A stretch of 64,000 nucleotides of DNA from Heliocidaris tuberculata (taxonomy: Eukaryota; Echinodermata; Echinoidea; Camarodonta; Echinometridae): the NCBI GenBank assembly GCA_025618425.1, contig CM046832.1:20389917-20453916 (forward strand), given 5' to 3'. This document shows positions 44,874 through 57,958 of this stretch, piece by piece (positions within the stretch are counted from its first letter, which is position 1; each line of letters begins with the position of its first letter). The notes under the pieces are model-generated. The model saw only the letters and a list, made by a program, of their open reading frames with translations. It did not search any database and was not told the origin of the DNA. The translations under genes were made by a program, and so were the position numbers.

Positions 44874-46784
44874 TCTCTCTCATTTTCTATAGACCACTCA
44901 TTCTTCCTCCTGTCTCTCTATATCTCTGTTTCCATCTCCATCCCTCTATATTTCTTCCCCTTTCTATCTCTCTCTCTCTCTCTTTCTATTCTTAAGTGCA
45001 TAGAGACATGCAAATTTGCCTATGTGTTATGCGCTATACAAAAAAAGTTTATTATTGTTATTTCTCATCTTCTCTCTCTCTCTTTCTCTCACTTTCTATA
45101 GACCACTTATTCTTCCTCCTGTCTCTCTATATCTGTGTTTCCATCTCTCTTTTATTGCCATCTCTCTATCTTTCTTCCCCTTCCTATCTCTCTTTCTCTC
45201 TCTCTCTCACTTTCTATAGACCACTCATTCTTCCTCCTGTCTCTTTATATCTCTGTTTCCATCTCTTTTATTGCCATCTCTCTATCTTTCTTCCCCTTCC
45301 TATCTCTCTTTCTCTCTCTCTCTCACTTTCTAGAGACCACTCATTCTTCCTCCTGTCTCTTTATATCTCTGTTTCCATCTCTTTTATCGCCATCTCTCTA
45401 TCTTTCTTCCCCTTCCTATCTCTCTTTCTCTCTCTCTCTCACTTTCTATAGACCACTCATTCTTCCTCCTGTCTCTTTATATCTCTGTTTCCATCTCTTT
45501 TATCGCCATCTCTCTATATCTTTCTTCCCCTTCCTATCTCTCTTTCTCTCTCTCTCTCACTTTCTATAGACCACTCATTCTTCCTCCTGTCTCTTTATAT
45601 CTCTGTTTCCATCTCTTTTATTGCCATCTCTCTATCTTTCTTCCCCTTCCTATCTCTCTTTCTCTCTCTCTCTCACTTTCTATAGACCACTCATTCTTCC
45701 TCCTGTCTCTTTATATCTCTGTTTCCATCTCTTTTATCGCCATCTCTCTATCTTTCTTCCCCTTCCTATCTCTCTTTCTCTCTCTCTCTCACTTTCTAGA
45801 GACCACTCATTCTTCCTCCTGTCTCTTTATATCTCTGTTTCCATCTCTTTTATTGCCATCTCTCTATCTTTCTTCCCCTTCCTATCTCTCTTTCTCTCTC
45901 TCTCTCACTTTCTAGAGACCACTCATTCTTCCTCCTGTCTCTTTATATCTCTGTTTCCATCTCTTTTATCGCCATCTCTCTATATCTTTCTTCCCCTTCC
46001 TATCTCTCTTTCTCTCTCTCTCTCACTTTCTATAGACCACTCATTCTTCCTCCTGTCTCTTTATATCTCTGTTTCCATCTCTTTTATTGCCATCTCTCTA
46101 TCTTTCTTCCCCTTCCTATCTCTCTTTCTCTCTCTCTCTCACTTTCTAGAGACCACTCATTCTTCCTCCTGTCTCTTTATATCTCTGTTTCCATCTCTTT
46201 TATTGCCATCTCTCTATATCTTTCTTCCCCTTCCTCTCTTTCTCTCTCTCTCTCTCTCTCACTTTCTAGAGACCACTCATTCTTCCTCCTGTCTCTTTAT
46301 ATCTCTGTTTCCATCTCTTTTATCGCCATCTCTCTATATCTTTCTTCCCCTTCCTCTCTTTCTCTCTCTCTCTCTCTCACTTTCTATAGACCACTCATTC
46401 TTCCTCCTGTCTCTCTATATCTGTTTCCATCTCCATCTCTCTATATTTCTTCCCCTATCTCTTTCTCTCTCTCTCTATTCTTAAGTGCATAGAGACATGC
46501 AAATTTGCCTGTTATGCGCTATACAAAAATGTTTATTTCTCATCTTCTCTCTCTTTCTATAGACCACTCATTCTTCCTCCTGTCTCTTTATGTTTCCATC
46601 TCTCTTTTATTGCCATCTCTCTATCTTTCTTCCCCTTCCTCTCTTTCTCTCTCTCTTTCTTACTTTCTATAGACCACTCATTCTTCCTCCTGTCTCTCTA
46701 TATCTGTTTCCCCTCTCTTTTATCGCCATCTCTCTATCTTTCTTCCCCTTTCTATCTCTCTTTCTCATCTTCTCTTTCTCTTCT

Positions 46785-46824
<40 letters not shown>

Positions 46825-46835
46825 CTCTCTCTCTC
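44826..46835. repeat. CT-rich minisatellite, 116-118 bp period
   Basis: GACCACTCATTCTTCC (or a variant) recurs at about 44892, 45101, 45219, 45335, 45451, 45569, 45685, 45801, 45917, 46035, 46151, 46271, 46389, 46562 and 46672. The period is 116-118 bp in the core. Units contain CTATAGACCACTCATTCTTC, TTTCCATCTCTTTTATTGCC and (CT)n. Confidence 0.92.
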
Positions 46836-48002
46836 TTTCATTTTCTCTATCTTTCAAGGAAAGTATTCAAAATAAAAAATAAAAAATTTAAATCAAGATT
46901 TGTCCACCTATCTCATAAATGAATAACAAAACAGCAAGGACATTATATAATCAATCATTATAGTTCTTGTTAATTGAAAATTCACATTATATAGGAATGC
47001 TAAAGATATCATTAGATATACAAATATGTCATACATGGCAATCAAATCCACCAATTTAAACAATTACCCTAAAAAAATAGATCACATTAGAATATGATAA
47101 AATAATCAAATCAGATTTCAAATACATCTCATTCCAGAATACTTCATTTCATTCAAAATTTCAGAGGAGACAATAAAACAATATTCATTAGGAAGACATT
47201 TTTTTAAACATTGGTAAATTTTTCTCTTCCCTAAGATTTCCTGTTACAAAAATATACATTGTATATTCTGTATAATCTGAACATTACTACTTTCTTATGA
47301 CTATGATGATAACTGTTTAACTCATAATAGTGTAATAAAAATAGGTAGCCCTTTTCCCCAAAAATAATATAGCCGCTATATGCTTGATCATACACTATTG
47401 GTCCTTAGGCTTTTAGATGAAATATGAGGTTATAAAAAAAAATTGTCCACATAATTACAAAACAAAACTGTGTATCTTACAATAGGGATTTATACACATC
47501 GGTTGTAATGGTATCAAATAATGAGTACTACTTTATACAAATATAGTTAAACCATAGTTTAACCAGAGACTCGAATGTAGGCAGTATATATTTGGTTTAT
47601 ATCCATCACCTTTTAACTAAAGCCTAAATCTACTCATCTACTTATGATCACCTGTAGGCCTATTTTAGACCGCACACACGTAAGTACACATACAGTTTTG
47701 AAGAAGGGATGAATTTGCGCAAAATATAAACCACATAATGATGACATCATCACGCGCCAGTGCCTAAAACAATAGATACGTGCAAATGAATGTCGTCACA
47801 ATGTAGTACGCACTTTTCGTGTGTGATGTCATTCGGTGTACAGTATGTAGTATCTGTGAATGGTACTACTATACACAGATCGTGATGTCAGGCATGGCAA
47901 TTTGCTCATTTGCATGAGGCTAATGGGAATTGTATTTGGTCATATGATGCACATTGGACCAATCAATTGTGCAGCTTCTTTTCACGGCGGATATATTTAT
48001 AT

Positions 48003-48145
48003 AATATTGAATGGCCTTGAGGGGGATACAAGGTTATATCGCACGAGCTATGAACATATTTCACGAGTCGGCATGACGAGTAAAATATTTTCAAAGCGAG
48101 TGTGATATACCCTTGTGTCCCACGAAAGAAAGCCATTCAATATTA
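48003..48145. repeat. Short inverted-repeat element (AATATTGAATGGC ends)
   Basis: AATATTGAATGGCC and GGGATACAAGGTTATATCGC pair with GTGATATACCCTTGTGTCCC and GCCATTCAATATT. A 143-bp palindrome in the intergenic region. Confidence 0.6.
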
Positions 48146-48657
48146 TTATTATTAATTGTATGATACCTAGTTCCTCAATTTTCACCATTAAATGTCCTTA
48201 TGTTTTTGTATTGACTTCAACATAAAACACAAGTAGAAAACATTAGTTTGTCCTTACCCAAGCATCTTGCAAGGGCTTCGCGCATACATCCATTTACGCA
48301 TCACGTGCACACCAAACCATGAGATATGGAAATACATTGCACGGTCATCCGGGTACTTTTCCACAAACCATGGGATATTGTTTTAAAATTGCATGGTCAT
48401 CTGGGTACTTTTGCGCAAACCATGAGATAGGCCAATTTTTCTGGTCGCCAGAAAATGCTTTATACAAATAATAATACAATATATTTTCTATAAGCACTGA
48501 ACTTTTTTTGCTGCATGTCATCATATCTTCTTCTGGGAGCCAGAAGGGCATTAACTCACATCCTGTAACATTGTGCTCTTTAGGCATAAAATTGACAATG
48601 AAAGTGCTTTAAAATCTACCAATCACCTGAAAAATAATTTGTGTACAGCTAGGAAGT

Positions 48658-48955
48658 ATAAAATCAACCTCAAAGAACTTTGTCTGGTATTCTATAGGTG
48701 AACAGTTAATGAGTATGAAGGAAATACAGGATAACACGAAAATGTTCGCGTGCAACAGAACTCCGAGTTTGGTTCCACGCGAGCCTTTATCTTGAGTAGT
48801 CTACTCACGAGTCGCTTTTACCCTTATAGAGAGTGTAATTAAAATTGCAATATCTCTTTATAGAATTAATATTGGAAGCCCATATTTTGAATATAGTATA
48901 ACAACATGAAACCTCTAACATACAGAGCAAAATTATTTTTGGTGATTGGTACACT
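48658..48955. repeat. Dispersed repeat, copy without the inserted element
   Basis: Same landmarks as 8520-9181 in the same orientation, but AACTTTGTCTGGTATTCTAT is continuous. It serves as the empty-site paralogue for the element at 8550-8889. Confidence 0.7.
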
Positions 48956-49570
48956 TTAAAACTTAATAAAGCACACGGAAGTTCCTAGAAATTCATTCAC
49001 TTATAAACTGCATGATTCCTTATTAAAATGTAACTTCCTTGAATAAAATATAAAATTATTTCATTAAGTACAAAAATAGAATTGAAATACATAATTACAT
49101 ATACTAAACCTATTAAGACCACTGATTATCTAACTGCACCAATATTAAAATATATGCAGTTCAAATACAAAATAATCATATATCAGACATAGCAATATTT
49201 AAAGGAGATGAATTGATTGGGGACTGGAGACATTCAGCATTGATCTAATTTGGTAATTAAGTTGCAATTGCTCATTGTGACTCCTTAATGTAGGGCTTCA
49301 GGAAGCAGAAGTGATTTTTTTTAATAACACACAATTCTGTAATTAAACAATGTAACAACTGTAATGTAAAATTTGACTTACACAAAAACCTCTATATATT
49401 GATGGAATGCGAAATCAGACCAATGAAAAGACTTACTGCAAATTGACCAAAGGATAAATGCATCTTTTCAATCACATTTTTGATAAAACCCAGCTGCAAT
49501 GGCATCAGTAAAATTGTACTGTATTTTAGGACTACAGCTGTGTATATGCACACATATGAGCCATCAACGT

Positions 49571-49769
49571 TTACAACTGGGACTGGATCTCTTTGGATTC
49601 GGTCTCTACAATGAAGATGTCGGAGGTACAGTCTCCTCCAGGGTAGCGCATCTCGTGAGCAAGGGCAGGACCATCAGGGTCATCTCCAAAGTCGACCAGG
49701 AAGTCATTGTTTACCTTCAGACCTCCTTTCTCAGTGTCGACATCGATCTGAAGGAGCACAGAGCCGGTG
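49571..49769 (-). CDS. SELENBP1: SELENBP1 terminal exon and stop
   Basis: The acceptor is TGATCTGACAG. It encodes [20 protein letters not shown], then [20 protein letters not shown] and DCTSDIFI, followed by about 12 further residues ([12 protein letters not shown]) and TAA (plus-strand TTA 49571-49573). Human SELENBP1 ends at about SDIWI, so there is a short C-terminal extension. Confidence 0.95.
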
Positions 49770-52433
49770 CTGTCAGATCAAGAAAGACAACATTGAATAA
49801 TTGGGTGTGATGTAGTGTGGTATAAAAATTGAGTGGGATTCGAGCCCTGGAATGGCACTCCTTTGAGGCATTTGCTACTTGCAGTAAACATGCACTCCTC
49901 TCTGATCTTTTAATTCCTATTGTTATAAAACACTCACACTAATAAGAAAAATATTTCACAGGAACCTACAGAATTTCTCAAAAATTGTACTACCCCAAAC
50001 AGGTACTAAAGTGAAATGACAACCTTCACAACCATAGAAATATCCACTTAAGTGGTAAGTAAATCAAATAACTGAAGGTGCATAACCCCTATAATAATTA
50101 GGTCCTTAATTGTCATTGCTTCATTGCATAAGTCCTTTCCTTTCCATCCTTAAAATATTGCATAATGTGGATTAACCCTAAAAGGGCCAAGGGGGGGGGG
50201 GTGGAATCCACCCCCCTAGACGTTTCTCGCGATATGTCCACAACGTGCAAAGCAGTCGCCGCAGCGTTTCATGACTTTTTTCTTTCGAATCTCACGCATC
50301 TTTTGAGACCAAATTCGCGATGTCCGGGCATGCGGTTCCGAAGTTACTCAACATTTCGTACTTGCACGTCAGACCAAAAATTGCTCGAAAACGTGATTTC
50401 ATGTTATAATTTCAATACAAAATGTGTTTTCAGCCAAAATTTAGAAATCTATGAATATTTTCACATTTACTGATTAAAATTAATTCATTTTATGCTGTTC
50501 ATGATTGCAAAAGTGTCCCCGACAAATTTCACCCAAAAAACAATAAAAAAACAAAAGGTAAAAAAACAAAGAAATACATAAGAAATTTTAAGTACAATAA
50601 AATACATAAGAAATCAATTTTGACACCAAATTTTTTTCACGTATATTTGCTAAGAATACTGGAAAGAGTGTCTAGACCAAAAATTAGCATTTTTTGAGCT
50701 TTATTTAATGATTTAGAGCAAAATTTTGATTTCATACATAAATTAGCATAATCAATTAGTGTGAAATTATTTCGGAGCATTTAACTACACAGTTTTGTAG
50801 ACTACGTTGTGGACGACGTGCGTGCCGATTTTCGGCGCGATCGCGCGGTCGACAGTCGAGATCTCGGGGGAAGGGGTGGGGCGGATTCCACCCCCCCCCC
50901 CCCCCCCCCGGCTGTGGCATAGCCAAAATATCCCAGCCCTTTTAGGGTTAATCTCTCATTCATGTATCTTGGTCCATTAGTAGGCCTATTTTCACTACAA
51001 TAAATGTTAAATTGGAAGTTGCTTAGGAACTACATTGGAGCAACTTCTACAGTATCACAGTAATGTTATTCAAGTTGTGATTTTAGGACCATATTGTTAT
51101 TGGCCCTAGTTATGTCTAATCCCTTCGGAACAGGCCAGTTGCAAAAATGTATTCAAAGTTAGGAAACTCTTACCCCGAGACCCCAGTGACAAATTAAGGC
51201 AATCCTCTTACTTAAGACAGTTTATTGTACTTGACTATTCAGAATGCAGTATGCATACATTAGTTGTTGCTATATCAGGCAAGCATTAAGCATCTAAGAC
51301 ATAGAGGCATGCATAAAACCTGAACAAATGAGTGGTCTTTTGACAGTCTTCTCCTGCTCTAAGTTTCAAATACTCACTTGAGGAGATCTGGATAGAACTG
51401 TTTGTCCCACATACTATAAAGGGACATGGTGACATAGAGACGCTTGCCATCCAAGCTAAGCTGGATCATCTGGGTACTTCCTGTGACCTTACGACCCTTG
51501 ACATAGAGAGGATCTGGCTGTCTGCTCATCTCCACATCTTTAGTGACCTTTACTGGTCCGTCAGAGACAATGGAACCTCCAATGAAGATCTAGGAGAAGC
51601 AGGATAGAAAGTGTGATAAAGAATAACCAGCGGCATAGCACATGGGTCTAGCCATTGAGGGGGCATTAATCTTACTCTGTCAATGAACAGCAGGCCCCCC
51701 CCCCCCACCCCCAAGGATTGTTACAGTTCCGATATTCAGTCAACCACCACCTCATATTCAGGCAGAAAGGAATCTGAATATCCTCATGTTTGGGAAGTGA
51801 GGTGCCTGAATATCCTCATTTTCTGGTGGGGAGTAGCCAAAATGTAATTCCAGTGCATTTCTAAAACTTAAAAGTTGATATTTGGGCAAAAGGCATCAGC
51901 CCCCCCCCCCCCCCCCCCTCAAGCAAATGTGCCTGTAGGCCTATATGTGCTCAAGTAGTAGTTTTGACAATGTCTGGGGTTTAACAGACACAATGGAAAC
52001 TTCTTTGGCAATTTGGCAACATTGCTTGTTGAAGACCAGAAGGGCGTTAACTCTGTAAGAATAAGAGTGAATGCCCTTCTGGCTCTAAGGGCAGGATATG
52101 CTTCTAACCAATGTACACTAGCTTGCTATTGGAACCAGGGTTTGGACTACTACTACCTACCTGTCCAACTAGCTTAGGGTTCTTGGTATCAGTAATGTCA
52201 TACTGACGCAAGTCACCATGAAGCCAATTGCTGAGGTACAGAAACCTGTCATCCATTGATATCAGGATGTCTGTGATGAGTCCTGGTAAAATAAAAACAA
52301 TGTAAATTATGCAATAATATAATAACAAAAATAAGAAGAATAATGATAATGATGATTATGATAATGATGATGATGATAATATATAACAATAATAATTAAA
52401 AAAATAATAATCATAGTAACATTAACAACATTA

Positions 52434-52468
<35 letters not shown>

Positions 52469-52469
52469 C

Positions 52470-52504
<35 letters not shown>

Positions 52505-52621
52505 TAATAATAAACAATAAATAATAATAAATAATAATAATAATAAATAATAATAAATAAATAATGATAAATAATAATAAATAATAATAAATAATAATAA
52601 TAAATAATAATAATAATAATA

Positions 52622-52677
<56 letters not shown>

Positions 52678-52722
52678 TAATAATAATTAATAATAATTAA
52701 TAACAATAATAATAATAATAAT

Positions 52723-52757
<35 letters not shown>

Positions 52758-55700
52758 TAATAATAATAATGATTTAAACAATGATAATGATGGTGATGAT
52801 GATAATAATAATAGTAGGTCATGTTCACCCTTGGTAGCCTCATCAGATTCAATACTGTTCTCCCTGTGGGCCCTGCAATCATATAATTACTCTAGCTTGA
52901 GCTAAGCTACCAAAGGTGCTCAAACATTCAAAGAATTTCTTCTACAGACTGAGTAAAGTTTGCTATATACATTGTCCTTATCATGGGAAAAAAATTTCTT
53001 TCATATTTCCAAGGCATGTTTTATGAGTATATACTCAATATATCACACTGCTGATATACTATCATACTGAATTGTAAATAATGAATGAGGTCAATTTCAT
53101 GACCAATTTTTTGAAGTGTAATACATGCTAGGCAGATATATTTATTTACTTCTTTTGTCTAATGTACTATATAATCATTTACATCAGACTGATAATTTGG
53201 AAGGAATATAAAATCAATATTGAGTCAATTAAGTCACCGTGGGTACAATACCATATTAACCTTGAAAATTGATATATCAAACGTGTGAGGCAGGATAACT
53301 GCTATCTTGTCTTCTTCTAATATACTGTTATTATTAATTCACTATTATTATGCTAGTACATGTATATTAATATTTCATACCCACACAGGATGAATGCACA
53401 AAATTCTACTTGATAAATGGTACTCTTACAACTTGTCAAATACAAATGTTTGATTAGTAAGGTACGAGCAATATAGTCAAACAATTTTGTTGTGATATCA
53501 TATGAATTATAAATATTGATTTAAAGGAGAATGAAAAAACATACATTAGCTATCAGGTGGAAAATTGTCAGCCTGTTCAAAATATCTTGAAAATATTCCT
53601 ATTTGATTACTCAGTAAGGAGAACAATCTCTGTGAAGTTTGCAGATTCCATGCTAGATATTATCCCATGGGGGCTGCCATTTTGAAAAACTGTGATGTCA
53701 TATATAGTCGTACATCTCCATTTAACTGTACACAATTATGAGAAAATCCAGTGTCATGCATTCCACAAGTGATCATGAGTGTCTTGTAGCTAGTGTACAG
53801 GTCAGTGCGTATCTCACAAATAGAAATGCTCTGACATTACTTTGTAAAGAAAATGGCAACCCCATGGGATAATGTCTAGCAAGGAAACTGCAACTCTTTG
53901 AGACACTGCTCTCCTTCTTAAATAATCAAATAGGAGTAATTTCAAGATATTTGTAATAGGCTGACAATTATCTACATGATTATAGGCTAAAGTTTGTTGC
54001 CTTTCATTCCCCTTTATTGACAGTTTTCTGTTAGCCTTGAACTTTGATATGTAAAACGTGCTAGGCAGAGAAACCTTTGGATACCTTTTCCTTTCTGAAA
54101 GTATGTAGTCAATTATTTAAAGCCCTTAAAGATAAAGTTGAGTTCTGGTCATGATATTGAATTGTGAAAAAAACTGTCTCAAAGCAAATGGGAAAGTTGA
54201 TTATATAGCACATAAGAATTGGTGTATGCTGTAATGTTTTGGAATCACCAAAATCCTGCTGGGATTCACATGCACTGCACACAGAAATATGAATATGGGA
54301 CTCACACAAATGTTCAGCCCGAACATTTCAGCTGTTTCTTGTCATATTTTTAATGGGAGGGCATTTGAAGAGCAATCCTTTTCAGGGGACATGTCTACTA
54401 TGCTAATCTTCCAAACTAATATAATGAGAATGAGAAAGCTCACAAATTATTATTTCCTTTCCCAGAACTCAAGCTTCCCTTTAACTTTTGAAATTTTACA
54501 AGGTAAACATTTCTATCTTCTTCTAGCTCACCATGAAGGTACTGAAAACATTTCTTATGGGTTTTGTAACTGATGATGCAAATATATCACCCCCCCCCCC
54601 ACACACACACACACACACACACCCAGCCCAAAAGGTCAAGTTTTATTTTTGAAATAAATTTTCAGTGATGTCATTTGCACCTTCACAAATTTATACTAAA
54701 ACTGCTACATTAGTGGAATTAAGGTACAAGAGTATTGAGGTATAGCTAACAAATACATTTTTATAAATTATTCCTAATTTTTTTTTGGTTTGATGCTGCT
54801 CTTTGTCCAGGCCATGTGCAAAGCCTCATCATCCAATCATTGAGGGCGCTGCACAGTAGCGACCAATTTACATGGTATTTCGTCTCCTGTTTTGGCGTCT
54901 ATTTTTCGAGTTTTTAGATATGTTTTTGGAGTATTATATTTGTCAAGATGTATGTCAAACCTATCTCGTACCTCTGGATATGTTTTGTAGTGTTGTTCGT
55001 GAATGTTCTGCCTGAAAATTGTCATGTCTTTGCATCACCCGGTCAAACGTCTACGATTCAGTATTCCCGCCAATACCTCTATCACCTGGCGGGTACGCCA
55101 GCGTCCAAGACCACTCCCACTTATCTGCCAGGATGGACACCGACCCGGTAGAATATCGGCCTACCTGGTGAACGGCGGAGGGGGAATCGCGGTGGAGTCC
55201 GTAATAGAATGCAGAAAAGAGGAAACTGACCTCCATTACCAGCGATCACCTTGAGCAACGTTCGTTCACTCTACAATAAAATGGACGAGGTTCGAGCTCT
55301 AACAAGGTACATTAATGATTTTCGAAATTCAAATATCATCTGCTTTACCGAAACTTGGCTAAACACTGATATTACTAACGAAAACATTAATGTTGATGGT
55401 TTCGACGTGGTACGATTAGACCGCTCGTTCCAAGAAACCAACAAAAGACGCGGCTGAGGTATGTGTTTATACGTGAATAAAAGATGGTGTACAAACTTCA
55501 CTGTAAAATATTCTACATGCAACGAAAATGTAGAAATGTTATGCATTTCGTTGCGTCCATTTTACTTGCCCAGGGAGTTTAATCAAGTTCATTTATTTCT
55601 GGTCTACATCTCCCCCGATGCGAATGAAAATCAAGCTGCACTGCTCATTCATGACAAAGTGAGAGAAATTGAAGCCGAATCACCCGATTCCCCAAAAATT

Positions 55701-57919
55701 GTACTTGATGATTTTAATCATTGTTGTCTAGAGCATTTGTTGCCTAACTACAGTCAAGTCATTGATAAGCCAACTAGAGGGGATAACATTTTGGACAGGC
55801 GTTATTGCTCCATTAAAGATTCCTACAAAACAGTAGTCTGACCAGGGATAGGGATGTCGAATCATAGCGTCATTCACCTTCAGCCGAAATATCGCCAGAA
55901 GCTAAAAACTCAAAAAGTACAAAAAAGAATTGTGCAAGTGTGGGACAATGAGACGATCGAATGAAGTTACAAATGCAGTTAATGACTATGTCATCTTTTG
56001 TCAAGATCTGCATGTTCAAGTAAGACAGTTTCTATATACCTGAATAATAAACCCTGGATTACAAAGAATGTTAAAGAAATCATCAAAGCAAGAAGGGACA
56101 CTTTTGCTATTGATGATCGACAAAAGCTAAAGTCACTTCATGCTAGAATGCGCCGGGAAATAAACACCGCAAAACTTGAGTACAAAGAAAAGTTGGAAAG
56201 TCACTTTCAAATTAACAATCCCTGAGCGGCATGGCAATGTTTACAAACTATGACCAATTACGCTCCGCGACAGAACCAATCGTTCGACAATGTCGATGAC
56301 CCCTTAATGATAGCGAATGAACTTAACAAGTCCTACTGTCGGTTCGACAATCGCGACTTCAGTGACGTCATCAAAGCGCAAAAGGAAGAATTACTCTGTT
56401 CTCAAGATGATCCCGCTAAGATTGAGGAGAGAGATGTGTACCTTCAATTCAACAGAATTAAAGCGAGGAAGGCAGCTGGGCCTGACTCGATCAGCGGGAA
56501 AGTGTTACGCAATTGTGCGAGAGAGCTGGCATCTCCCTTTTGCTCCTTGTTTCAAATGTCGCTCGATCAGAAACGAATACCCTGCTGTTGGAAGTCATCC
56601 ATGGTTATTCCCGTGGCTAAGAAGCCCGGTCCATCCGAGTTCAACGACTATCGCCCAGTAGCATGAAATGCTTCGAACGGATCATACTGAAGTTTTTTAT
56701 TCAGCCAATAAAGGAGCTGATTGACCCTCATCAGTACGCTTACCAGCCCAAGAAGTCCGTTCAAGATTCTATATCAATCTTGAATCACCTACTCTACAAA
56801 CATACAGATGTGATGAAATACTACGCGCATACATTGTTCATGGATTTTTCTTCAGCTTTCAACACCATCCAGGCTCATCGACTCGTCGATAAGTTGATAA
56901 GCCTTGAAGTTAAACCATCTCTCATACTATGGATAATTGACTTCCTCCAAAATCGAATCCAGAGGGTCCACGTGCAGAATGCTGTAAGTGAACCCTTAGT
57001 GACCAATACAGACTCACCTCAAGGTTGTGTGCTCTATGCCATTCTTTTTGTCCTCTACACCAATGACTGTCGTTCTCCTTTAAAAAATGTCTCTATTTTG
57101 AAATATGCAGACGACACTGTTATTGTAGGTTTAATCAGACTAAGTGAAACTGACTATGTAAACTGTTTGAACTGGTTTTCTGATTGGTGTAATGAAAACT
57201 TTCTTGATCTCAACACGTCTAAAATGTAAAAAATGATATTTGATTTTAGGTCTAAACCATTTGAACCAAGTAGTTGTCCAATGAGGATTAATGGAGTTGA
57301 AATCGAAATAGTACACACATATAAATATCTTGGTACTATAATTGACGACTGTCTGAAGTGGGGGGATCAGTGTAATGCGCTTTGTAAGAAAGGACTACAA
57401 CGGTTGTACTTCCTCAGAAAACTGAAATTATTTTATGTTAATCGCACTATAATGGTTCTGTTCTACAAATCAATAATCGAAAGCATCTTTGCACTTGATT
57501 GTGTAGTCTGGTACTCCAGTTGTCGTAAGGAAGACTTCAATGCGTTAAAGAGAATTGAAAGACAGGCTGAGAAGATACTAGGGCAAGAATTGCACTTCAA
57601 AGATCTGTGTAGAAACAGAATAGTAGAAAAAGCAAAATCAATCCTCAGAAATAGCTTGCATCCCTTGAATGAAAACCATATAATGATGCGGTCCAGAAAC
57701 AGGTTGAGATCATCACGTTGCCGCACAAATAGGCTCCTCAATTCATTTGTTCCAAGTTCTATTAGAATTCTGAATGATGAAGGTGTAGTAGCTAACATGT
57801 AGAGTAAGAAGGCCTATATACAAGGGTCATTCCATTTCTTCATTAATTTAGGAAATGCTTGTATTTTTATGGCACATATCAAAACGTTATTGAATAATAA
57901 GATATAAGAGAGAATAATA

Positions 57920-57958
<39 letters not shown>

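Larger units (their letters stand above)
47260..49570. other. Intergenic DNA downstream of SELENBP1 plus its 3' UTR
   Basis: No gene seen. Contains the palindrome at 48003-48145 and the repeat at 48658-48955. The SELENBP1 polyadenylation site should lie left of 49571 but cannot be fixed. Confidence 0.5.

Noticed and set aside
44625..46922. Plus-strand open frames of up to 287 codons rich in Leu, Ser and Pro
   Set aside because: They are translations of the CT-rich 116-118 bp minisatellite in overlapping frames.
47860..48105. 81-codon open frame in the intergenic region
   Set aside because: It overlaps an inverted-repeat element and shows no known domain.
52437..52781. Minus-strand 114-codon Leu/Ile/Tyr frame
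   Set aside because: It is the AAT microsatellite read in reverse.
54837..55254. Possible LINE ORF1 before the endonuclease region
   Set aside because: Short frames are present on both strands, but I see no zinc-knuckle, coiled coil or other ORF1 feature, so I did not call it.
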